Of a DNA stretch of 57,820 nt, positions 1-8,648 are shown piece by piece. The position numbers and the translations under genes are program-made. A model generated the notes under the pieces. The model saw only the letters and a list, made by a program, of their open reading frames with translations, searched no databases and had not been told where the DNA came from. The DNA lies in contig NZ_DF158900.1 of the NCBI RefSeq assembly GCF_000307265.1, positions 10,887-68,706 on the forward strand, read 5' to 3'. Numbering within the stretch: position 1 is the first letter of the stretch; every line of letters starts with the position of its first letter. The stretch is from Oscillibacter ruminantium GH1 (GTDB lineage Bacteria; Bacillota; Clostridia; Oscillospirales; Oscillospiraceae).

Positions 1-96
1 TTACAAATATTCAAGTGCAAAAAAACAAAATAGGCGGGATAGTTCAGCAGTGCAAAAAAAGGATGTATTTGACTGAAGCTATCCTGAAAAATGACG

Positions 97-143
97 ATAA
101 AAACAGGCCGTCCCCCTGAAGAAAAGAGGGAAACGACCTGCTT
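97..143 (-). terminator. Rho-independent terminator after the rubredoxin gene
   Basis: Read on the minus strand, a GC-rich imperfect hairpin (arms around CAGGTCG and CGGCCTG, with a CCCTC/GGGGG core) is followed by a T run. It lies just past the rubredoxin stop codon and should end the flavodiiron-rubredoxin transcript. Positions 1-96 show no gene. Confidence 0.7.
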
Positions 144-158
144 TTTCATGCCAATCGT

Positions 159-281
159 TTATTCTTCCGGCTTGAAGTGGCTCTTATCGGCATCGCATAG
201 AGGGCAGGTGTAGTCGTCGGGCATGGGACCTTCGGTAGCTTCGTCATAGATGAAGCCACAAATATCGCATACATACTTCAT
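159..281 (-). CDS. Short rubredoxin (40 aa)
   Basis: Small iron-sulfur electron carrier. The reading frame encodes 40 residues with two rubredoxin knuckles, CDICG at residues 5-9 and CPLCD at 26-30, which would bind one Fe in an Fe(Cys)4 site. Typical rubredoxins have about 52 residues, so the loop between the two knuckles is shortened. The start is set by AGGAG seven bases upstream of ATG. It lies 33 bases downstream of the flavodiiron gene on the same strand and is presumably co-transcribed. The expected role is to pass electrons to the flavodiiron protein for oxygen or NO reduction. The flavodiiron protein also has its own C-terminal rubredoxin domain with a very similar CxxCGFIY motif, so this free copy may be redundant or may act as a shuttle. 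Confidence 0.85.
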   Translation of the reverse strand: MKYVCDICGFIYDEATEGPMPDDYTCPLCDADKSHFKPEE

Positions 282-314
282 AAAAAGACTCCTTTCTATT
301 TGTATTTTATTTTG

Positions 315-1667
315 TCAGGTTAGGGGCTCAAAATCACTGGCAGGACGATGGCAAATTGGACATTCAAAATTGTCCGGCAAGGTATCTCCCTCATAAATAA
401 AGCCACAGACCTTACAGACAAAGCCCTTGGGTTTGGACGCTTCATTGTCCTCGACGAGGGCGGGCGTATCTCCGTGTACGGAAGCAGCCAGAGCCTTGGC
501 CAACGCCTCGAGTTCCTGATCCTGGCCGGGAGCCAAGGCGGATTTCAGTGTTAAGGGGGCCTCCAGAACCTCTGTATTCTTCATCTCGCATAGGAGCTGA
601 GACATCAGCTTTCCACTGGATGGAGCCCAGGAGCCATTTTGAATCAGGGCCACCTTTCGGTTTTGCAGGTTGTGGTGCGCCATGACATGAAGCAGATTTT
701 CCATGGAAATAAAGATGCCGTTGTTATAGGTGGTAGAGGCAAAGACAATGTGACTGTACTTGAACAGATCGGACAGAACATAAGAGTAGTGGGTTACCGA
801 AACATCGTACATGTCGACAGGAATCCCCAGTTCTGCCAGCCGACAGGCCAGAATGTTGGCTGCGGCTTCGGTCCCACCGTAGACCGAGGCAAACGCAATT
901 AAAACACCCTGAACCTCCGGCTCGTAGGCGGCCCACTTGGAGTATTTATCCAGCATATAATCCAGATTTTTTCTCCAAATCGGACCATGGAGCGGACAAA
1001 TCATCCGAATATCCAGCTTGACGACTTTGTTCAACAAAGAGATTACCTGGGGACCATACTTGCCCACAACGTTTGTATAGTAGCGCCGGGACTCATCCAG
1101 CCAGTTTCGGTCGAAGTCCACCTCGTCAGCGAAGAGAATTCCGTTTAGCGCCCCAAACGTACCAAAGGCATCGGCAGAAAAGAGAATTTGATCAGTGGAG
1201 TCGTAGCTGACGATTACCTCAGGCCAGTGAACCATGGGAGCATTATAAAAGGTGAAGTGATGCCGCCCCGTGGAAAGGGAGTCTCCTTCGTCGACTAAGA
1301 CAACTTTCTTTGGATCAGTGCAGTGAAACTGGCGGATCATATTTACGGACTTTCCGCTGCACACAATAGTGGCTTCCGGATGACGGAGCATTAAGTCACC
1401 CAATGTGGCGGCGTGGTCGGGCTCCATGTGGTGGACAAAGACATAGTCCAGCGCGCGACCGTTAAGTGCGTACTCCAGATTTTCGAAGAACTGGGCCTGG
1501 ACCGCACGGTCTACGGTATCAAACAGGACGGTTTTTTCATCCAGAAGCAAGTAAGAGTTAAATGACATGCCTTTAGGGGTGGGGAGGACCGCCTCAAAAT
1601 GAAGATGCTGGCGGTCACTGGCGCCAATCCAAAGCAAATCATCGATTACCTTTCGAATGCAGTGCAT
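315..1667 (-). CDS. fprA: Flavodiiron protein with C-terminal rubredoxin domain
   Basis: Cytosolic enzyme that reduces O2 to water (or NO to N2O), protecting anaerobes from oxygen. The 450-residue product has three modules: an N-terminal metallo-beta-lactamase fold with the di-iron motif HMEPDH at residues 80-85, a flavodoxin-like FMN domain from about residue 255 (phosphate loop around SVYGGTEA), and a C-terminal rubredoxin at about 414-450 with CKVCG and CPICH. Standard FprA proteins lack the rubredoxin; fusion of rubredoxin or rubredoxin reductase to the C-terminus is a known variant. The start ATG at 1667 has only a weak GAGG site. A good promoter lies upstream at 1829-1856 and the free rubredoxin follows. 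Whether O2 or NO is preferred cannot be read from the sequence. Confidence 0.93.
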   Translation of the reverse strand: MHCIRKVIDDLLWIGASDRQHLHFEAVLPTPKGMSFNSYLLLDEKTVLFDTVDRAVQAQFFENLEYALNGRALDYVFVHHMEPDHAATLGDLMLRHPEATIVCSGKSVNMIRQFHCTDPKKVVLVDEGDSLSTGRHHFTFYNAPMVHWPEVIVSYDSTDQILFSADAFGTFGALNGILFADEVDFDRNWLDESRRYYTNVVGKYGPQVISLLNKVVKLDIRMICPLHGPIWRKNLDYMLDKYSKWAAYEPEVQGVLIAFASVYGGTEAAANILACRLAELGIPVDMYDVSVTHYSYVLSDLFKYSHIVFASTTYNNGIFISMENLLHVMAHHNLQNRKVALIQNGSWAPSSGKLMSQLLCEMKNTEVLEAPLTLKSALAPGQDQELEALAKALAASVHGDTPALVEDNEASKPKGFVCKVCGFIYEGDTLPDNFECPICHRPASDFEPLT

Positions 1668-1828
1668 AGCAAAGCCTCACTTTTTCAGAATGTGTTTTTG
1701 ATTCAAGCAATGCGGCATCAAGTAAAAACTTGGCAATGGATGAAGAAGGAACATGCTCGACGCAAGAGGATGATAACTGCAATATAGATATTAGCCGAGA
1801 GTAAAATAAAGGTGCTTTTCTTATTTTC

Positions 1829-1856
1829 ATTGTACTGTCTGTCACCGTTTTGTCAA
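1829..1856 (-). promoter_or_regulatory. Sigma-A type promoter for flavodiiron-rubredoxin
   Basis: On the minus strand, TTGACA (1851-1856) and TACAAT (1829-1834) are separated by 16 bases, about 160 bases upstream of the flavodiiron start. Confidence 0.7.
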
Positions 1857-2178
1857 GTGGCAAGAGCGGCATTATATCATTTTTGGGCACGATGACCTCA
1901 AATGTCGCTTCGTCCCAAAAACTGTGGAGGTGTTAATGATAACTACGAGCGAATATTCAACCAGCGCGGGCAAAGCGGAGATCGTATCGTAACTGAACAT
2001 ATATTGCAGAAATCAAGTAATCGTCGTCTATGTACTTTGCGGTGGAGGCCTTCGACAGTGAGAAGGAGAAACTGGCCGCGTCGGAGAATTTCTCTATTTA
2101 CTATTACTTCCCAGTATGCTACTACTGCGTCTATTTCTTTTGCATATTGTCAAGACTCCAATCAAGGAGGGATACTAT
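1857..2178. other. Intergenic stretch with no convincing gene
   Basis: About 320 bases between the promoter above and the first recombinase. A tiny reading frame of 18 codons (1936-1992, plus strand) has a good GGAGG site but nothing recognisable. It could be the stub of a gene cut when the recombinase module arrived. I see no other feature. Confidence 0.35.
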
Positions 2179-3111
2179 ATGCAGTCAAACAAATCCTGCC
2201 CCATCATTGAGCAATACCTTGCATACTTGATAACCGTCAAAGGTCGAAGCCCAAATACCATATCGGAGTACCGATTAGATCTGCTCCAATTCCTTTGTTA
2301 TATCGCTAATTCAAGGGGATATACACACTCTGATTTTAGCTTTGCAGACTTGGATTTCATCCGGTCCATCCGCCTTGGTGATATGTATGCCTTTTTGGCC
2401 TATTGTCAAGAAACATTGAATGCAGCGCCAGGCACCAGATACCGAAAGATTGTTTCCATGCGGCAATTCTGGAAGTATCTCAAGACAAAGGTGCACTTAA
2501 TTGACAACAACATAGCAGAAGAATTAGAGACACCAAAGTTGCCCAAGCGAAATGTACGGACATTGACATTGGAAGAGTCTGTACGCCTGCTGATACAAGC
2601 AAAATCTTGCTCAGCTCGTGACGATTGTATTATCACTATTTTTCTCAACTGCGCCTTGCGTTTGTCCGAGTTAGCATCGTTGAATATTGATCAGGTTGAC
2701 TCCGATGTTATCTCTATCATTGGCAAAGGAAATAAAGAGAGAAAAATTTATTTGACACCCGCCGTTAAACAATCACTTGCAAAATGGCTTGCCATCCGTA
2801 GCACGTTGAAGGTCGATAGTAATGCACTGTTTATCTCTAGGAATAGAGGCAGGCTTACAACACGTTCCATACAAAACGTCGTTAAAAAGCATATCGTTGC
2901 CGCTGGCATCAATCCAGAAGGTTTGTCCACGCATAAGCTTCGCCACACTGCAGCTACACTCATGTACAAGTACGGGCATGTAGATATTCGATCTCTTCAG
3001 CAAATTCTTGGTCATGAAAGCATTGCTACCACGGAAATTTATACGCATGTGGATGACCGCCAGTTGCAAGCCGCTGTGAATGCCAACCCCTTGGCCATGA
3101 TGTTCACTTGA
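2179..3111 (+). CDS. Tyrosine recombinase (XerC/D-like), first copy
   Basis: Site-specific DNA recombinase of the phage-integrase family, 310 residues. The N-terminal SAM-like core-binding domain (about 10-95) is followed by a catalytic domain that keeps the family residues: Arg in NCALRLSELASLN, HKLRHTAATLM (H-x-x-R), LGHESIATTEIY (His/Trp-box His and the Tyr nucleophile). The start is ATG 2179, because an AAGGAGGG site sits just upstream; longer frames reaching 2116 lack one. It is followed by a hairpin terminator and then by a second recombinase and an IS91-type transposase. Pairs of tyrosine recombinases next to IS91-type transposases are often seen in Firmicutes, so it probably belongs to the mobile module and not to chromosome dimer resolution. 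Confidence 0.88.
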   Translation: MQSNKSCPIIEQYLAYLITVKGRSPNTISEYRLDLLQFLCYIANSRGYTHSDFSFADLDFIRSIRLGDMYAFLAYCQETLNAAPGTRYRKIVSMRQFWKYLKTKVHLIDNNIAEELETPKLPKRNVRTLTLEESVRLLIQAKSCSARDDCIITIFLNCALRLSELASLNIDQVDSDVISIIGKGNKERKIYLTPAVKQSLAKWLAIRSTLKVDSNALFISRNRGRLTTRSIQNVVKKHIVAAGINPEGLSTHKLRHTAATLMYKYGHVDIRSLQQILGHESIATTEIYTHVDDRQLQAAVNANPLAMMFT

Positions 3112-3182
3112 GCATCATGGCTTAAACATAGCACTAAACCGCTAGCGCGGTAGTATCTAAACCCAAAATTTTCCTTCTATTA

Positions 3183-3213
3183 AACCTGCTGCAAATGCGG
3201 CAGGTTTTCTCTT
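3183..3213 (+). terminator. Hairpin terminator after first recombinase
   Basis: AACCTGC and GCAGGTT pair around a short loop, followed by TTTTCTCTTT. It separates the two recombinase genes. Confidence 0.65.
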
Positions 3214-3255
3214 TATCCCGTACAATGGAAGCATCACTTTTAAGGAGATGGTTCC

Positions 3256-4143
3256 ATGACAAATGAAGAGGTCTTTTCTCGAGCCTACGATGAGGTGCGA
3301 CTGCGAGGTTTGTCGCCCAAAACAGTTGAGTCATATCTGGGCCGGCTCAAGCTGTTCCTCAAGTATTTCAATGACCAACCCATTGAAGAAATGAATGAAA
3401 TTCAGATTCGTGAGTACTTATTGTACCTGTTGGATTCGGGACACAGCGCGGGAACGGTCAATGTGTGCAACAGCGCACTGCGCTTCATTTTCGGCGCTGT
3501 TTTGGGGCGAAACCTCAATTACCAGCTAATTCATCGACGGCGCGAACACCGGGAGTTTCCGGCATTGATGAGCAAAGAAGAGCTTGCTCATTTCTTTTCC
3601 AGCATGGGCAGTCTCAGTGACAGAGCTATGTTTGAAACCGTATACGGTGCCGGATTGCGTCTGTCTGAAATAACACGTCTTCGCGTACAAGACATTGATA
3701 GCGATCAGATGAGAATCTTCGTCCATCATGGAAAAGGTGGCAAAGACAGATATACACTGCTCTCCCAGCGCAATCTGGAAGTGCTGCGAGAGTATTGGAG
3801 AGAATACCGACCAAATCATCCCGAGGGGTATTTGTTTTATCTCAGAAAGCAGAGGCATAAAGTATTAACGACGCGCTCAGTTCAAAATGTCTTTCGCAAC
3901 TGCTGCAAAAATGCGAGGTTTCCAGATACTTACACAGTACACACCTTACGCCACTGCTTTGCAACACACCTCTTGGAATCTGGTGCTGAAGTCTGCCAAA
4001 TCAAAGAACTGCTTGGTCATACGTTCATCCAAACAACTGCATTTTATCTTCACATCGGCAACATGAACAAGCAGATTCAAAGTCCGTTGGACTCGCTGCC
4101 TAAAAAGCGGGGCCGCAAACCGAGGGTGTCATCAAATGCCTGA
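3256..4143 (+). CDS. Tyrosine recombinase, second copy, coupled to IS91 transposase
   Basis: Phage-integrase-family recombinase of 295 residues. The catalytic residues are visible: GAGLRLSEITRL (Arg), HTLRHCFATHLL (H-x-x-R), LLGHTFIQTTAFY (His and nucleophile Tyr). AAGGAG lies upstream of ATG 3256. Its last eight bases overlap the start of the IS91-type transposase (4136), so the two are translationally coupled and very likely act together. It is distinct in sequence from the first recombinase. The positively charged C-terminus (KKRGRKP) looks like a DNA-binding tail. The precise contribution of such recombinases to IS91-type transposition is not settled, as far as I know. Confidence 0.88.
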   Translation: MTNEEVFSRAYDEVRLRGLSPKTVESYLGRLKLFLKYFNDQPIEEMNEIQIREYLLYLLDSGHSAGTVNVCNSALRFIFGAVLGRNLNYQLIHRRREHREFPALMSKEELAHFFSSMGSLSDRAMFETVYGAGLRLSEITRLRVQDIDSDQMRIFVHHGKGGKDRYTLLSQRNLEVLREYWREYRPNHPEGYLFYLRKQRHKVLTTRSVQNVFRNCCKNARFPDTYTVHTLRHCFATHLLESGAEVCQIKELLGHTFIQTTAFYLHIGNMNKQIQSPLDSLPKKRGRKPRVSSNA

Positions 4144-5229
4144 AGTACAAGATGTTTTAGAGCAGTACGGGGAAGGTTACCGGCAAAGTCATCGGCTATC
4201 CATGGCTCAACATAAAGCGATGAACTCTATTCTCAATTGCCGCACGACCAGACTGGGAGGGCACATGGATCACTGTCCGGAGTGCGGATACCAAAGGCCA
4301 TCCTACAACTCGTGCCGTAACCGGCACTGTCCGAAATGCCAGACACTCACCAAAGAACGTTGGATTGACGGGCAAAAGGGAAATCTGCTCAATGTGGGCT
4401 ACTTTCATGTGGTATTCACCGTACCGCAGGAGCTAAATCTATGGATTTACCGGAACCAGCAGGCTTGTTACAATCTGCTTTTTCGCTGTGTAGCCGAGAC
4501 GATACAGGAGTTATCCGCGGACAAGAAATATCTCGGTGCTGCCACCGGACACGCCGCTGTGCTCCACACGTGGGGGCAGAATCTCTGCTTCCACCCACAC
4601 ATACACTGTATTGTTCCGGGCGGCGGTCTTTCCAAGTTGGGCAAATGGCTTCCGTCTCGGAAAAAGTTCTTCATACCAGTGAAGGTGTTGTCCAGAAAAT
4701 TTCAAGGCAAGTTTTTGGCGCTGCTTAAGCAGCAGTTTCCCAGCATAGAACCATCTTTGCTGAATGAGTGTTATCATAAAGAATGGGTGGTTTACTGCAA
4801 ACCGCCTTTTAAAGATGTGGCTTGCGTGGTGGAGTATCTGGGACGCTATACGCACCGCGTCGCCATCTCCAATAACCGAATCTTAAAGCTGGAAGCTGGA
4901 CAGGTCTCTTTCAAATGGCGGGACTACCGGGACGGCAGCCGCTGGAAAGTCATGACGTTGAGAGCGGAAGAATTTATTCGGCGCTTTCTGATGCACGTCC
5001 TGCCGACGGGATTTATGAAGATCCGGCACTACGGTTTTCTATCCAGTCGTGGCAAGCAGAAGAAGCTGCACATCTGCAAGGTACAGACGGGCACATCACT
5101 GAAAAAAGAGAAAAGCTCTCCACTGAGGCCCTCATCCAAAAGATCCTCGGCAGAAAGCCCTCTCAATGCCCAAACTGCGGCTTTTGCGGTCTGCTTCGAA
5201 CCGGACTCGCACCACCCACAGCCTGCTAA
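4136..5229 (+). CDS. IS91-family transposase, C-terminus in the -1 frame
   Basis: Rolling-circle HUH-type transposase. The N-terminus has the zinc-binding CPECGYQRPSYNSCRNRHCPKC (broken here as CPECG at about residue 46 and CRNRHCPKC at about 61). The HUH motif HPHIH appears in the segment CFHPHIHCIVPGGG, and YLGRYTHRVAIS follows. In frame 0 translation runs on to 5515 (459 aa), but beyond about residue 325 that tail looks unlike any transposase. The -1 frame entered at an A6 run (5102-5107) instead gives the expected family ending, with a CPNCGFCG zinc knuckle and a stop at 5227-5229, for about 364 residues. So either the gene uses -1 frameshifting at AAAAAAG or it carries an indel. I annotate the end at the -1 frame stop. 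Confidence 0.8.
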
Positions 5230-5554
5230 ATTACAAAGCCTTTTTAAGTCTGCTCCAAGGGCAGGCTGGCTTTGCTGCACCCATTCTACCATAGAAAGGA
5301 AAGAATTGATAGGACTTCTTCCGAAAACCGCGCTTTTCAGGTGTCTGAAACACTATGCTTTGAGGAGCGAAATGAATGCTTTCCCCATAGCTGCCAGAAA
5401 CCCGACCGCGGTTTCGTGCTATGGAATTATCCAAACATGGGCGACGCAGTTTTTGCTGTGTCGTTCTTTTTTGCGCCCATGCTCGGATAATTCTCTACTC
5501 ATTAGACGAAGTTAAACTCAATTTCGAAATTGACTATTTTGGATTCGAACTTGT

Positions 5555-6475
5555 TCATTCGTGGATAGTCAACTCCAGTACATCCGGCCTTGCATAGTGC
5601 CCACAAACATCAAATTCCATACGGCTCATAGGGACCTTTTGCATATCCAATTCTGCATACATAATTTCTTCTTTGTCCCATACCGGCGTTGTTTCATAAT
5701 GTCCGTATGGGTCAATAATACAACTCCCGCCTCGGCACACGGTTTCAGGGAGCTTTTCAATTTCATCCGGGCAGTGTAATTGCTGCGGATACATTGCTTT
5801 TGTAAAGTACATGTTGCAATTTATGAAATAGCAGTGTCCTTCAATTGCGATATGGCGAATGGTAGCCTGCCATTCCTCGTTGTCATTTGTGTTGGGTGAA
5901 ATGTAGAGCGTGACACCTTTTTGATACAAGGCAACACGGGCCAGCGGCATATAACTATCCCAACAGATTAGGCTTCCCATAGCACCCCACGGAGTATCTA
6001 CAATCGGGAAATATCCTTTGTCTGCATCCCCCCAAACAACACGCTCCGCACCGGTGGGTTTTAGTTTCCTGTGAATGGCAACTAATTCCCCATCTGGTGA
6101 GAAAAGCAGGTTTGTGTTATAAAGTGTCGCTGTGACAGCATCGCGTTCCGATACTCCGATACTGACATAAGCGTGTGCCTCTTTTGCGGCTTGACCTATA
6201 CGTGCGGTTTCCTGACCTGGTACAATAATGGAATTATCATAGTACATTTTCCAATCCTTGCGCCCATCAGCATTACGGCTGCCAACGGAAAACCCAAAGG
6301 TCATTCCGTATGGATATCCAGGAATAAACAATTCAGGAAATACGATTAACTCCGCATTCTCTCCAGCAGATTTTTGAATCAGGTCAATTGCTTTTTCTAC
6401 ACAATCATCCTTATCAAACATGATGGGAGCAGCCTGAATTACAGCAATCTTACATTTATCGTCCAATTTTTTCAT
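5555..6475 (-). CDS. Nitrilase-type carbon-nitrogen hydrolase
   Basis: Cytosolic enzyme of the nitrilase superfamily, 306 residues, hydrolysing a C-N bond. The catalytic triad is clear: Glu48 in FPELF, Lys137 in HRKLKPT and Cys171 in LICWDSYMPLAR. The CW[DE]xYMP signature and HRKLKPTGAERVVWGDA place it in branch 1, the true nitrilases (nitrile to carboxylic acid and ammonia), not the amidases. The start is ATG 6475, preceded by AAGGAG; an upstream frame extension to 6535 has no ribosome site. It is a single gene, with a GNAT acetyltransferase following upstream on the same strand. The substrate (aliphatic, arylaceto- or cyanide-type nitrile) cannot be told from sequence alone. Confidence 0.87.
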   Translation of the reverse strand: MKKLDDKCKIAVIQAAPIMFDKDDCVEKAIDLIQKSAGENAELIVFPELFIPGYPYGMTFGFSVGSRNADGRKDWKMYYDNSIIVPGQETARIGQAAKEAHAYVSIGVSERDAVTATLYNTNLLFSPDGELVAIHRKLKPTGAERVVWGDADKGYFPIVDTPWGAMGSLICWDSYMPLARVALYQKGVTLYISPNTNDNEEWQATIRHIAIEGHCYFINCNMYFTKAMYPQQLHCPDEIEKLPETVCRGGSCIIDPYGHYETTPVWDKEEIMYAELDMQKVPMSRMEFDVCGHYARPDVLELTIHE

Positions 6476-6594
6476 AATGTTCTCCTTAATAAATTTACTA
6501 ATCATTGAGTTTCTGAACTTGTATATCATAAACAAACTGCGAAATTCAAACGCCCTGAGAGCTTGCCAAGTTTACTCAAAATGCGCCATTCAAC

Positions 6595-7086
6595 TTATAG
6601 AAGGTGATAATAAGGGCAGATGTCCTCATAATGACCGTCTTTCATACGGAATCCACCCGGAATAGTCCCTAGTTGCTTGAAGCCAAGCCTCTCATATAAA
6701 TGTCTTGCATGCGTATTTGTTGCGACCACAGCATTAAATTGCATAATTCTGAATTCATGCTGCTTGGCTTTAATAAGGCAATCCGTTACTAACTTCTCGC
6801 CAATATGTAGTCCCCTACTTTCGGAACTGACTGCATAACTCGCATTACATATATGACCGCATCTTCCCTCATTATTGGGGTGAAGTATATATAGACCATA
6901 TATCTTTTTGCTTTCACGATCTTCTGCTACGGCGCAATATGTCTGTAAACTAAAAAAGGCATTGCCGGTTTCCAAAGTCAGAAACTCTTCTTGAGGAAAT
7001 GCGATTCCCTCCTCAACGACTTCATTCCAGACATCAATCATTGAGGTGACGTCAGCAGCTTTATACGCTCGTATTTCAATATTCAA
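6595..7086 (-). CDS. GNAT-family N-acetyltransferase
   Basis: Acetyl-CoA dependent acetyltransferase fold, about 163 residues. The acetyl-CoA loop is seen at VSSESRGLHIGEKLV (motif A, R-G-x-x-I/G-x-x-L), followed by a helix and the closing ARHLYERLGFKQLG motif B typical of GNAT proteins. The start is probably TTG 7086, because a perfect AAGGAG (7096-7101) stands eight bases before it; the ATG at 7107 overlaps that site and has none of its own. The acceptor substrate is unknown. It is separated by about 120 bases from the nitrilase downstream on the same strand, with no clear terminator, so the two may be co-expressed. Confidence 0.82.
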   Translation of the reverse strand: MNIEIRAYKAADVTSMIDVWNEVVEEGIAFPQEEFLTLETGNAFFSLQTYCAVAEDRESKKIYGLYILHPNNEGRCGHICNASYAVSSESRGLHIGEKLVTDCLIKAKQHEFRIMQFNAVVATNTHARHLYERLGFKQLGTIPGGFRMKDGHYEDICPYYHLL

Positions 7087-7200
7087 TTTAAAATTCTCCT
7101 TTTCCATTAAAATCGTAATGGCTAATTAAACTTTGCACTTTAGGTAAATCATAAACATAATAGAAATTTAATAAAGAATTTAGCTTATTCAAGTTTAACC

Positions 7201-7234
7201 TGTGTGACATGAGAACCGTCCCCACGTCACCGCA
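7201..7234. repeat. REP-like palindromic remnant
   Basis: GTGAC ... GTCAC arms enclose the string ATGAGAACCGTCCCC. Strings of this kind (GGGGACGGTTCTCAT on the other strand) flank REP-associated tyrosine transposases (IS200/IS605-like Y1 proteins) in many bacteria. No such transposase is present here, so this would be a lone relic. The rest of 7087-7376 shows nothing. Confidence 0.4.
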
Positions 7235-7376
7235 GGATACTTTCAAGGTCAAACAAAATCGCCCTGATCATATCAGGCCTCCTTAAATACTCAAATATCA
7301 TAAATCCCTGTAAATCATAAAGGCTACATTTCGCATAGTATGCCTTATATTCAATTGTTGCGGGAGGATGAAACCT

Positions 7377-8369
7377 ATGTGCACAGCAATCACGCTGCAG
7401 ACTGTACAAGGAGAAAACTTTATTGGCAGAACCCTGGACTTTTCATATCAACTTCATCCTCATTTTTATTTTGTGCCCCGAAATTACCAGTGGAGAAATG
7501 CCGTGACCGGCAGACTTGAGCGCGGTCATTATAGCTTTATCGGAATGGGGCAGAAAGTCGACGGAATACTCGGCTTTATTGACGGGGTCAACGAGCACGG
7601 ATTGGCGGCTGCGGCGCTTTACTTTGCCGGATACGCCAGTTACGATACCGCAGCGTGGGATTCGTCGGCAATACAGGTCGCGTCCTATGACTTTCTTCAT
7701 TACATTCTGGGAAACTGCGTGTCGGCTGAGAACTTTTGCGCTCAGATGAGCCGTGTCCGTATTATCGGGATGACAGATCCTCTGACACAGACCGTTGCGC
7801 CGCTGCATTGGATCGTTACGGACAGTACCGGGCAATGTATCGTGCTTGAGCAGACGGAAAGAGGCACGGAGCTCTTTGCAAATCCAATGGGGGTTCTGGC
7901 TAACAGTCCCGACCTTCGGTGGCATATGACAAATTTGCGAAACTACATGGAAGCGACTCCCCGGCAGATCGAGGAAATCGACTGGGGCGGAGTCCGTCTG
8001 TCGCCATTTGGTCAGGCCGGGGGAACAGTAGCTTTGCCCGGCGGGTATACCTCGCCTGAACGGTTTGCACGGGTGGCATACCTGAAATCGCATGTTCCGC
8101 AACCGGAAAGCTCCCAGGCCGCGATATCCTCTTTTTTTCAAATCATGAAGGGTGTATCTATTCCAAAAGGTGTCGTTGTGACTGACCGGGGAACAGATGA
8201 TTACACGCAGTATACAGCTTTGATAAATACAAACAGCGGAGAATATTACTTTAATACCTATGAAAATTTGCAAATAAAAAAGGTGAGCCTTCGAGCTCCG
8301 GAAACGTCTTCCACCACGTTAGTTGATTTGGGAGGGATAATGCAACCCATGACCTTTGGAAAACTATAA
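7377..8369 (+). CDS. Choloylglycine hydrolase / penicillin V acylase family (Ntn) enzyme
   Basis: N-terminal nucleophile hydrolase of 330 residues. With the start at ATG 7377 (GGGAGG nine bases upstream) the second residue is Cys, which becomes the N-terminal nucleophile when Met is removed; the earlier in-frame ATG at 7368 overlaps the ribosome site and would bury it. Other family marks are GRTLDFS (Arg and Asp of the active site), GVNEHGLAAAALYF, VLANSPDLRWHMTNL and SPERFARVAYL (the conserved Arg). The family covers bile salt hydrolases and penicillin V acylases; the VL(T/A)N.P and NEHGL patterns fit a bile salt hydrolase-like member of a gut bacterium, but the substrate is not certain. No signal peptide is seen, so it should act in the cytosol. 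It appears monocistronic. Confidence 0.88.
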   Translation: MCTAITLQTVQGENFIGRTLDFSYQLHPHFYFVPRNYQWRNAVTGRLERGHYSFIGMGQKVDGILGFIDGVNEHGLAAAALYFAGYASYDTAAWDSSAIQVASYDFLHYILGNCVSAENFCAQMSRVRIIGMTDPLTQTVAPLHWIVTDSTGQCIVLEQTERGTELFANPMGVLANSPDLRWHMTNLRNYMEATPRQIEEIDWGGVRLSPFGQAGGTVALPGGYTSPERFARVAYLKSHVPQPESSQAAISSFFQIMKGVSIPKGVVVTDRGTDDYTQYTALINTNSGEYYFNTYENLQIKKVSLRAPETSSTTLVDLGGIMQPMTFGKL

Positions 8370-8548
8370 CAGATAGAAATTGCTGGTAAAATGATGACCG
8401 TTTTAATCAGTGGTTAAACTATGTACTCTGTCCAAATTACAAGCATGCCCGAAAACCCAATACGAATGGGCCTGTTTTATAAACAATCAGTTTGAGCCTT
8501 CTTCGCATAGTGGTACTAGTCTACTAACTTCTAATTTCTTTGCTGCTT

Positions 8549-8580
8549 GCAAGCCCAAGGGATACCCCTTGGGCTTGTCT
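8549..8580 (+). terminator. Hairpin terminator, 12-bp stem
   Basis: CAAGCCCAAGGG and CCCTTGGGCTTG pair around ATAC and are followed by TCTCGTATT. It stands in the 280-base space after the choloylglycine-hydrolase-type gene, which otherwise holds nothing I recognise. Confidence 0.6.
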
Positions 8581-8648
8581 CGTATTAAACATAATAGGTA
8601 ATTAAGTCCCATATAGAATCGCGGCATATTTCTTATTTGAATACAAGA

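Larger units (their letters stand above)
2179..5515 (+). mobile_element. IS91-like module with two tyrosine recombinases
   Basis: The element consists of two recombinases plus an IS91-type transposase, all on the plus strand. IS91-type elements lack terminal inverted repeats and generate no target duplication, so ends cannot be fixed by eye and the limits given are those of the genes. Confidence 0.55.

Noticed and set aside
5230..5515. Frame-0 C-terminal extension of the IS91 transposase as a real domain
   Set aside because: It has no resemblance to transposase tails, while the -1 frame gives the expected zinc knuckle and stop.
7443..8273. 276-codon minus-strand frame opposite the choloylglycine-hydrolase-type gene
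   Set aside because: Shadow. The plus-strand protein has all catalytic residues.
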